A stretch of 40,567 nt of DNA from a virus: positions 1 through 40,567 of IMG/VR virus record IMGVR_UViG_3300007735_000722; one strand, written 5' to 3'. The notes beneath the pieces are model-generated. The model was not told the origin of the DNA, searched no databases, and worked only from the letters and a program-made list of their open reading frames with translations. Positions 1-6,700 of this stretch are shown here, in pieces; position 1 is the stretch's first letter; each line of letters opens with the position of its first letter. Position numbers and translations under genes: made by a program.

Positions 1-127
1 ATGGAGATGCCCCCGCGATGGCACCAGCGCCGGGAGGCCAGAATATTTTTGTGGGAGCAGTAGGAGCGAAGTTCCTCAAGCGTCCAGTAGGTCTTGTTTT
101 CCAGCGATTCCATGCGTGGGGATGTAG
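1..127. repeat. 127-bp terminal direct repeat, left copy
   Basis: Bases 1-127 are identical to 40441-40567, so the window closes on itself and the unique genome is about 40,440 bp. A repeat of exactly 127 bp is the usual overlap left when a de Bruijn assembler run with k=127 closes a circular path. It therefore shows circularity or circular permutation rather than a proven physical terminal repeat. The repeat lies inside the N-terminal part of a minus-strand gene (start codon at 113, equivalent to 40553). Confidence 0.95.
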
Positions 128-149
128 TTATTTGTATGTAATATGGCAA
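121..149 (-). promoter_or_regulatory. Candidate promoter of the early minus-strand operon
   Basis: On the minus strand TTGCCA (149-144) is followed after 17 nt by TACATC (126-121). The ATG of the first early gene (113, equivalent to 40553) begins 7 nt after that hexamer, with no Shine-Dalgarno between them. If this is the promoter, transcription would start at or next to the start codon, giving a leaderless mRNA. An alternative TTCATT-17-TATTAC pairing a little upstream is also possible. Confidence 0.4.
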
Positions 150-159
150 GAGATATTTT
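132..159 (+). promoter_or_regulatory. Candidate promoter of the integrase unit
   Basis: TTGTAT (132-137), a 16-nt spacer and TATTTT (154-159) lie in the AT-rich divergent region. A start near 167 would give a leader of about 30 nt to the gene at 197, and the palindrome at 178-192 would lie inside that leader. It overlaps the opposing early promoter, so the two units could exclude each other. Confidence 0.3.
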
Positions 160-177
160 TAATGAACCACAAACTAC

Positions 178-192
178 GCACACTTTGTGTGC
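178..192. promoter_or_regulatory. Perfect palindrome, candidate operator
   Basis: GCACAC-TTT-GTGTGC is a perfect 6-bp inverted repeat with a 3-nt centre, ending 4 nt before the ATG at 197. Its symmetry and position suit an operator for a dimeric repressor, for example the ribbon-helix-helix protein encoded immediately downstream. In RNA it could also form a small hairpin at the start codon. Confidence 0.45.
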
Positions 193-196
193 ATAA

Positions 197-508
197 ATGG
201 TGAATAACAATAATTCAAAAAAAGTTGCTTCCACCTACAAAAGATGGCACTTTGATTCTATGAAGAAAAAACAAGATAGACCCTCGTATTCCACGGTTGC
301 CTCGGTTCGTCTGACCAAGGCAGAGCGGGATGCCTGGATTAACCACTCGGACCGGCTGGGGTTATCCTCCAATCGGTTCTTTGCCAAAGCCATCACGGAC
401 TACATCGCCATGATCGAGCAGCCTCCGGGCCAGCCGATCAAGGTGCCAGCGTTCCTTGCCTACTGCCGCTCCGTTCTCCACGGTGGCGACAGCTTTCTCA
501 AGGAGTAG
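197..508 (+). CDS. Ribbon-helix-helix (Arc/CopG-like) DNA-binding protein
   Basis: A 103-aa protein. Residues about 33-70 read as a ribbon-helix-helix: a short beta strand (VASVRL), then two helices with an acidic/basic pattern (TKAERDAWINH and SSNRFFAKAITDYI). The first 30 residues are basic and disordered-looking. No Shine-Dalgarno precedes the ATG at 197; a second ATG at 260 would still keep the domain. It sits 5 nt upstream of the integrase and beside a palindrome, so it is a candidate autoregulator, lysogeny repressor or excisionase-type factor. The fold is inferred from pattern only. Confidence 0.65.
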   Translation: MVNNNNSKKVASTYKRWHFDSMKKKQDRPSYSTVASVRLTKAERDAWINHSDRLGLSSNRFFAKAITDYIAMIEQPPGQPIKVPAFLAYCRSVLHGGDSFLKE

Positions 509-513
509 TCGCC

Positions 514-1599
514 ATGGCCTGTCTCATCAGGGTCGGCAAGTTCATCCACGTCCAGTACACGGACTGCGGTAGGTTAAAACGGGTTTCCACCCGCATTCAG
601 CACAATGGGCTGAAGACCTATCCCAAGATGGCTTTGGCCATCCTTGCTAAGTACCAGTTAAGTGAGGCGGGTGTCAGGCATGGCATGAAGGAACAGACCG
701 CCATGGTGCCGGTGGATGACGCCGTTGAGCGGTATATGGGACACCTGGAGGGCAAGTTAAGCCGGGGGAAGATCGTGGAGCGCAGCCTTAACAACGCCCG
801 CCATCGGGTACCCATCCTTGCCGAAAAGCTAAAGCAAGCCGGTATCCGCTTTATTCAAGACGGCCACAAGGCCAACTGCGCCAAGTTTATGTCCATCCTT
901 TCCAGCGAGTACGAGGATTCCACCTGCGTCCATTTTGCCCACATCCTTTCGGCCATGTGGAACCTCTACCTAAAAGACGATGTCAACCCCATTGAAATGC
1001 GGAACTGGTGGCATCACAAGGATGTCATTCCAGAGCTAAAGCGCAAAGATCGGGCGGTCATTTCCAACGAGGATTGGGCCATTATTGAGGAGGAGCTAAA
1101 GACCGCAGATCCCAGGGTCCGCTTTGTATGCACGGTTGGCCATTATACCGGGGCAAGGCTGATGGCCTGCGCCAACATCCTTGTAAACGACTTTGACCAC
1201 GAAAAGCACACTCTGACCCTGCCGGAGTCCAAGCGGTTACGGGTGACGGTTGGATGCTGCGACCAGTTGGCCAGCTTCTTGTTGGATTGGCCCACCAAGG
1301 AAACCCGCTTTATCGAGCAGGTAAAACCCAACGTGATGTCGGCGGCGGTTACTGGCTTTTTTAAGCGCCTTCGGCGTAGTCACCCTGGCCGGTTTGTGGG
1401 CATTTCCCACCATTCCTTCCGCCGTACCTTTATTACCCGCGCCTTTGAGCTTGGCATCCCCAAGGCTCACTCCATGGAGCTGGTCGGCCACAAGCAGGCC
1501 GCCACACACGACCTCTACAAGCAGAAGGTGGATGGCGTGCTGGTGGCGGCTGCCCAGCAGATCGCCGACTCATGGAGCATACACAAAAACATTCACTAA
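514..1599 (+). CDS. int: Tyrosine recombinase / phage integrase
   Basis: A 361-aa integrase catalysing site-specific recombination between phage and host attachment sites. The catalytic set is visible: R215 (TGARL), K240 (PESK), H300-x-x-R303 (HSFR), H326 (VGHKQ) and nucleophile Y335 (DLYKQ). Residues about 65-175 form the SAM-like core-binding domain, and the first 60 residues a possible arm-binding domain. AGGAG at 501-505 gives a well-placed Shine-Dalgarno 8 nt before ATG 514. The last codons lie within a 20-bp repeat that recurs at 1821-1840, and the non-coding stretch after the gene is the likely attP. It shows that the phage is temperate or derived from a temperate one. Confidence 0.93.
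   Translation: MACLIRVGKFIHVQYTDCGRLKRVSTRIQHNGLKTYPKMALAILAKYQLSEAGVRHGMKEQTAMVPVDDAVERYMGHLEGKLSRGKIVERSLNNARHRVPILAEKLKQAGIRFIQDGHKANCAKFMSILSSEYEDSTCVHFAHILSAMWNLYLKDDVNPIEMRNWWHHKDVIPELKRKDRAVISNEDWAIIEEELKTADPRVRFVCTVGHYTGARLMACANILVNDFDHEKHTLTLPESKRLRVTVGCCDQLASFLLDWPTKETRFIEQVKPNVMSAAVTGFFKRLRRSHPGRFVGISHHSFRRTFITRAFELGIPKAHSMELVGHKQAATHDLYKQKVDGVLVAAAQQIADSWSIHKNIH
1578..1597. repeat. 20-bp direct repeat, copy 1 (3' end of integrase)
   Basis: CATACACAAAAACATTCACT spans the last codons of the integrase gene. It matches 1821-1840 in 19 of 20 positions in the same orientation. The pair brackets the region where attP is expected, so these may be integrase arm-binding sites or the two ends of a past integrase-mediated exchange. 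Confidence 0.85.
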
Positions 1600-1839
1600 A
1601 TGGCTGTCCAAATGTGGCTCAAAAGATGTCAAAATGTCGTTCTTTGTTCTACTTTGTCAGAGACGACGAAGACTAATTTGTATTCATAAGAGATACATCG
1701 GCCTCGGCCTCTAGACGACAGCGCCAGACGGTTTTCGGGACTATTAAAATTTGTAACCGATTGAATATCAAGAACAGTTTTTCAAAAAATGAGGCACTAC
1801 ATAGGTAGCTTTTTTAGCTTCATACACAAAAACGTTCAC
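1600..1839. other. Non-coding attP candidate region
   Basis: About 240 bp between two convergent genes (integrase on plus, a 50-aa ORF on minus) with no credible reading frame. It is AT-rich in the second half and ends in the second copy of the 20-bp direct repeat. It also carries GTAGCTTTTTTAGCT at 1805-1819, whose exact reverse complement occurs at 25307-25321. Its place directly after the integrase is typical for attP. I could not identify a tRNA-like core that would reveal the host site. Confidence 0.5.
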
Positions 1840-1840
1840 T
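1821..1840. repeat. 20-bp direct repeat, copy 2
   Basis: CATACACAAAAACGTTCACT differs from 1578-1597 by a single A/G. Its last base is shared with the stop codon of the minus-strand 50-aa ORF (1842-1840). Each copy thus abuts the 3' end of one of two convergent genes, 243 bp apart start to start. Confidence 0.85.
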
Positions 1841-1992
1841 CACGTTTTGCGTAAAAAGTCTGCCAGCAATCCAAGGGGGTTAAGTTTGTCGGCTACTTCC
1901 GGGTGGGCATCCAGCCACGCCACCGCCTCATCAAAGCCCTGCACCTTGGCCAGACCCTCCTCCAGCGCCACTTGCGCCTCTAGAGGCGTCAC
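1840..1992 (-). CDS. 50-aa protein translationally coupled to the PD-(D/E)XK gene
   Basis: The GTG start (1992-1990) overlaps the TGA stop of the upstream nuclease gene (1991-1989) in a GTGA arrangement, so it is probably translated by re-initiation. The product begins MTPLEAQVALEEGLAKVQGF and has amphipathic, Ala/Leu/Glu-rich helices and a basic C-terminus (FLRKT). I do not recognise the family. Its coupling suggests a partner of the nuclease, such as an inhibitor or specificity subunit, but that is inference. It has natural composition and no competing frame, and is too short for most gene finders. Confidence 0.6.
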   Translation of the reverse strand: MTPLEAQVALEEGLAKVQGFDEAVAWLDAHPEVADKLNPLGLLADFLRKT

Positions 1993-2369
1993 AGGTCGCT
2001 TAAAATGCGCCAGGACGAGCCGGTGCGGGGGTAGAGCTTCTTACTGGATGTCCGGCATTCGCTGACCCTAAAGAGCCAATAAAGGTCGCTGTCCAAGGCG
2101 TAGCATACGATCCAATCCACGTCGGACTTGTAATACTTGAACTTCACCTTATCGCCCTTGCAGGTAATAAAGCGGTAATGCGCCCGCCTAGATTCCATGC
2201 CCGTGGTAGTCTTGACCTGCACCCGGTGAAACTTGCCGTTCCTTTCGGCCACTAGGTCATACCCGGCGTAGTCCTCAATCGGCGTCAAAACCTGGTACCC
2301 GTTCTGAAGCAATGCCGCCGTGACTTTAGCTACCCCCACGGCTCCTATCTGGCGGTTGGATAATTTCAT
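1989..2369 (-). CDS. PD-(D/E)XK endonuclease-like protein
   Basis: A 126-aa protein. The N-terminus (KLSNRQIGAVGVAKVTAALL then GYQVLTPIEDYAGYDLVAE) and the QVKTT motif resemble the I-Ssp6803I-type PD-(D/E)XK endonuclease family. Likely active-site residues are D38 (GYDLV), Q51 and K53 (QVK). That family includes intron homing enzymes and many free-standing phage and bacterial nucleases. No intron is visible here, so it is more likely a free-standing nuclease (homing, superinfection or defence role). The ATG at 2369 has no clear Shine-Dalgarno. It faces the integrase across the attP candidate and is divergent from the secreted protein at 2407. Confidence 0.7.
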   Translation of the reverse strand: MKLSNRQIGAVGVAKVTAALLQNGYQVLTPIEDYAGYDLVAERNGKFHRVQVKTTTGMESRRAHYRFITCKGDKVKFKYYKSDVDWIVCYALDSDLYWLFRVSECRTSSKKLYPRTGSSWRILSDL

Positions 2370-2370
2370 G

Positions 2371-2400
2371 TTGCGCCGTGGTCGTCCAATGCACTACACT
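2371..2400 (+). promoter_or_regulatory. Candidate promoter of the secreted-protein gene
   Basis: TTGCGC (2371-2376), an 18-nt spacer and TACACT (2395-2400) end 6 nt before ATG 2407. With that spacing transcription would start at or next to the start codon (leaderless). The monocistronic plus-strand gene, flanked by minus-strand genes on both sides, needs its own promoter. Confidence 0.45.
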
Positions 2401-2406
2401 TTAGGC

Positions 2407-2853
2407 ATGAAGACAAAAACAGGGCTGGTTATGCTGTTGGCTCTGTCCGTGTCCTTGGCTTGCGCCAACGACACCCTTAAGCAAATCAAAGAAACCCGCA
2501 TTAGGAATGGGTGCGACGAAGATCCACGCATGGCCGATTTCTGCGCCGCCGTTTATGACGGTCCGGGTCCAATTATCATTATTGATTCTGAAAACGCCGT
2601 GACTCGCCGTGGGCTTATCAATCGGTCTGGTGATGTTTACAACACGCCAGAGGGTCCAACGATTAAGGCTGGCAATGTCTGGCTTGGGCCGGATGGCAGA
2701 ATCACTACTGAAGCCTTGCAGGCATTTATCCGAAACAAGGGCAGGGGATTTTCGGCCAAGGCCGAGGACTCCTATGTTGGCACCGGCAGAACTGCCGTGG
2801 TTTCTGGAGGTGCGGTTCTTAAAACAGAGCAACACAAGAAGGATAAGGATTAA
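2407..2853 (+). CDS. Secreted protein with signal peptide, function unknown
   Basis: A 148-aa product opening with a Sec signal peptide: basic MKTKTG, a hydrophobic core (LVMLLALSVSLACA) and a probable cleavage after ACA. The mature part has two conserved-looking cysteines (NGCDEDPRMADFC), followed by a strand-rich region ending in a charged tail (EQHKKDKD). I do not recognise the family. It is a lone plus-strand gene with its own promoter between minus-strand units, and its stop overlaps the stop of the lysozyme-like gene (2850). This is the layout of a moron: a gene expressed from the prophage, for example in superinfection exclusion or host envelope change. That role is inference. Confidence 0.7.
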   Translation: MKTKTGLVMLLALSVSLACANDTLKQIKETRIRNGCDEDPRMADFCAAVYDGPGPIIIIDSENAVTRRGLINRSGDVYNTPEGPTIKAGNVWLGPDGRITTEALQAFIRNKGRGFSAKAEDSYVGTGRTAVVSGGAVLKTEQHKKDKD

Positions 2854-3767
2854 CCAAAAGTCGCCAGCAGGTTCCGCGCCCGGCTTTCTAGCCCAGGCAA
2901 AAACTTTCTTCGTGCAGGGTTGGCTTGCGCCTTGGCCTGTTCGCCGTCTAGGTAGGCCACAATCGCCCGCTTTTTGACCTCCCGAAGATTGGCTTGTCCA
3001 AGCGCCGCTAGGGTCTTTGGCCCAATCACGCCATCGGGTTTAATGTTAAAACCCATATCGGCCAGCCCTTGCTGGATGTAGCGGGTCGCCCCGCCAAGCC
3101 CACGGTGGAAGGCAAGGTCTTGGGCGAACCCCTGCATCTCCTGGGGCAACTGATTGACCAGCGGAGCCGTGTAGGCCCGCACATACTTGGCCGCTGCCAG
3201 CGCCCGTTGTTCCGGGGGAAGGGAGGCAATTTCCTTGGCGGCTTGCGGGTGAAAGCGGTTATTGATTCCGGCTACTTCATAAGTCCCACCCTCATCTCCG
3301 TCTGGCAACTGGTAAACCATAAGATTGCCTTGTTTATCCTTGCGCCCCTCCCACTGAATTGTTGAGCGCATGGCCACGTCAATCAGCGGGTCTTGTGTGG
3401 AAGTTGAATTAACTCCCTGCATGGGTGAGGAAGGAAGGGCATCCAGTTTTTGATTGGCCTCTCTTTTGAGCAGGTCTAGCGAAGCATCCGGCGTCATAGT
3501 TGGCTGGCCTGGTTCAATGCCAGCGCTGGCTGGGTCGGCTGGGGTGGCCAGCCCTCCGGGGAAGTCAATCATCTTGCGACGCGGCCTGCCCTGGGTGACG
3601 GGCGTTTCGGCTATGGCTGGCTCGGATTCCTGGGGTAGAGGTATCTCCGGCTGGATTTCCTTGGCGATTTCTTGGTCTCTCATGCGGTTCTCCAATATGG
3701 CGTACATACTCTCCCGCATTTCGGGAGTCAGCACGTCGCGGCTGGGGTTGGTTCGGAAGGTGGCCAT
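2850..3767 (-). CDS. Lysozyme-like virion or lysis protein with peptidoglycan-binding end
   Basis: A 305-aa protein. Residues 1-125 are a Pro/Glu-rich linker. Residues about 126-235 resemble glycosyl-hydrolase-108-type muramidase domains (TIQWEGRKDKQG, then DGDEGGTYEVAGINNRFHP); E140 is a possible catalytic acid. Residues about 240-265 (NIKPDGVIGPKTLAALGQ) match a short peptidoglycan-binding repeat common at the end of such lysins. No signal peptide or TM is seen. It overlaps the ejection protein upstream by one base (TGATG-like junction at 3767) and ends the late operon. Either a virion-associated wall hydrolase that opens the cell during entry, or the endolysin; no other endolysin candidate is present. 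Confidence 0.65.
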   Translation of the reverse strand: MATFRTNPSRDVLTPEMRESMYAILENRMRDQEIAKEIQPEIPLPQESEPAIAETPVTQGRPRRKMIDFPGGLATPADPASAGIEPGQPTMTPDASLDLLKREANQKLDALPSSPMQGVNSTSTQDPLIDVAMRSTIQWEGRKDKQGNLMVYQLPDGDEGGTYEVAGINNRFHPQAAKEIASLPPEQRALAAAKYVRAYTAPLVNQLPQEMQGFAQDLAFHRGLGGATRYIQQGLADMGFNIKPDGVIGPKTLAALGQANLREVKKRAIVAYLDGEQAKAQANPARRKFLPGLESRARNLLATFG

Positions 3768-6700
3768 TAGCGTTCCCTAATCCTTAACTCCCTTGCAATG
3801 GCCTCGCGTTTGCGAAGCTCGTCAGGGGTAAGGGTGTCCTTCATGGTTTGGCGAAGATCCTTGGAAATCTGGTAATCGGTATATTTGTTCTTTGAGATGG
3901 CCAACGCATTGGCCTCCGAGATGCCACCGGCCCGCATGGCCGAGATGGCCTCGGAGCGAGACAGGCCCAACATCATGGCGGCGTGGTAATCTTGGTTGGC
4001 CTCGTCAAATAGATTGCGTCTGCGCTCATTCATTTTCTGGCTGGCAGCCACGATGCGCTCACGTTCAACCGTCCCGACTGCTCCATACTCTTCCGTGAAG
4101 AGGCGGCTTACATCCGACATTTGCGTGTTGAATCTGGATGCCTTGCCCTCCAATGCCTTTGAAATGTTTACGCTTTGCGGCCTTATTCCAAGCAGGGCGG
4201 AAAGTTCTTCTGATGGATTGTACACGCGCCCATAGCGGGAAACGGTGGCATCCGGCCTGTCGGTCAAAGCATAAAAGACCCTGCGGAGCTGGGAGGCAGT
4301 AGCAGGTTCGTTTTGGCGAAGCACATAAGACAGCGTGTCCAAAGTCTGATCCAGCCTTGTGTCTTGCGGGTTTCTGATCTCACGCCCCTGCGGTGTCTTT
4401 CCGTAGTAAGCCGAAACAACGCTGTTAAGCAGAATGCTTGGTCCGACATAAGCCTCAAGGAACTCCTTGGTTGCACCAAAAAACGAGTCATCCAAATCCT
4501 TGCCAGCCATTACGGCCTGTGCCGGGCCACGGATAATTTCGTATGGGTCGGTATAGGAAATGTCCACATATCCGATTTCGCCATCCTCGGAACCGGTAGG
4601 CATCAGCGTTGCATTTTTCTGGTACTGCGGGACAAACCGACGGAGCGCATTAACCTTTCTTTCGTTGAATCCTGCCGCATACATCCCAAGCCTTGCCACG
4701 CCGATGGCAGTTGCGCCTGCAACTATTGTCCCAAGCAACCTTTGAAATCCGTAAAATCTTGTTAGTGGCGTGTTGCCTTTGCCAGCTATGTCTTCGGCTG
4801 CATACCGAAGCGACCAGTAACTCCCACGGATCATCTCGGATGGCCACGAAATAAAGTTTCCGATAAAGGGCTGAAGCCGCAGTAATTTGATGGCCTTGGG
4901 AACGCGGGAATAGGTTGGCCTGGTATTTTTCACACGCTCTGCCGCAATGACTTCTGCTTCCTGCCTGGAAAGCCCGCGTGCCTTCATCAACATATTTGTT
5001 TCGGACTCCCATCCCATCAGCTTAAAAAAGTTGTCACCAGCCCGGTAGGTGGTGTTGCCAAAATTAACCAGACCCCGCCCAGCTCTCTGGGCAGCGTTGC
5101 CAACCTTGCCGGAAATCCGCTCGGCAAAACGGATGGCATCGCCCTCGTAACGCTGGGCATCCTTGAGCATGCGAATGAACTCCTGGTAAACAGAATTGTC
5201 ATAAACACCTAGCTGGGTGGCGCGTTTTAGGTATGCGCGGGCTTCCGGGGTGTCCATTTTTGGCATACCCCATTCACCCCAAATAGAGCGCAGCGCCTCG
5301 CCCCTGCCGGTAAAAGCAAAGTTTCCGTTTCGTATTTCAATTAAAACATTGGCAAACGGGTTGCGGAACTGCGCCTGCACGCTGCCAACAGTCTTGCCCC
5401 ACTTGACCGCAGCGTTGGCCATGGAGAAAAGCTCAAAAACCGTGTTGCCGCGAACCACGGGGTCAAAGGATTCTAGCGCCTTGACCAATTCTGGCTCGGC
5501 GTAAAGACCGTTAAGCGGGGAGCGTGTTTCCGACCCTTCGGCAGCAATCATCCTAGTGGCGTTACCCGTCGGCTTTTCAAAAAAGAATCCATTGGCCAGC
5601 CCGTAGTCCTTGAGCTGGGTCAACATCCGCTGGGTTTGGTAGAGGTGAATCATCTTACCGGCAGAACGGGCATAGTTGATGACCGGGTCGGTATATTCAC
5701 CCATTAAAAACCTGATTTCTGGCGGGATACTTTTTCTGGCCTTGGTAACGCCCAAGTCCTTGCCAATGGATGACGCCCGCATAACGGATTCAATCGGCGT
5801 GTCCCTGCCTTCTTCTACCAGTTCTTTGATTCGTCCAGTAACTTCAGCCTCGGTGGCGTTGGGGTTGGCCGCCTTGATTTCGTCACGCACAAATTTCTCG
5901 GCCTTGGCGTAGGCCACGGGGTCGCGCTTTTTGAGCAAATCCACCGTGAACTTTGGATTGTCGAATTTCTCGTAGGAACGGGTTAGGTATTCCCCCTTCC
6001 GACCACGGACCATCTCGGCTTTGTCGTTTTCAAATATCCCAGACTGAATCAATCCTTCTGATAGGTTGTCCAGTTGCCTTCGCATCTGCACGGCGATGGG
6101 TTGCAAGGATTCCGGCAGCACGGACACGTCTCCACGTCCAAGCATGAAAGCATCCAGTCCAGCCGTCTGTTCTGGCGTAAGCTGTGGCTTCCCATTGATT
6201 TTCCTTGCCTCAGTTGCCAGATCACGAAGGGTAAAATCAACCTGCTTGAGCATGGCCTGGGTTTGCGATCCACGGCCTTCCATCAAATCAAACATTTGCT
6301 TGGGCAGGTCGCCCTTGGTGGTCAAATAGCGCTTGGCAAACTCCGCAGGCTTGGTGGCCAGTCTGGCATCCACAAAACCAGCCTCACCTTTCTTGCCGAA
6401 TGGGCGGGGAATGGAGGATTTTTGGCTGGCTGCAAATTTGCCAAGTTCGGATATTAACTTTTCGCCGTAAACCTCTGGTTCTCCAGATCGCTTACCATAA
6501 ATGTCTCGATCCTGTTCAATGGCATTTTCATATTTATCAAGCGCATTTCTTAGACTTTTTGTCCCTTTTACATCCTCGGCATCTAAAATATTTCTCAATT
6601 CATTTGCCACGTCTCTCTCTGTCAAATTCTCTTCAGCAAAATCAAACTTGTTATACAGCTCCTTAATTTTATCTGCGCCAGTGCTGGGCTGAATTGTGCC

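Noticed and set aside
18-203. 61-aa plus-strand ORF across the left repeat
   Set aside because: Antisense to the start of the first early gene and across the divergent promoter; no ribosome site and unlikely composition.
1847-2065. 72-aa plus-strand ORF
   Set aside because: Antisense shadow of the 50-aa ORF and the nuclease 3' end, with Ser/Arg-rich low-complexity composition.
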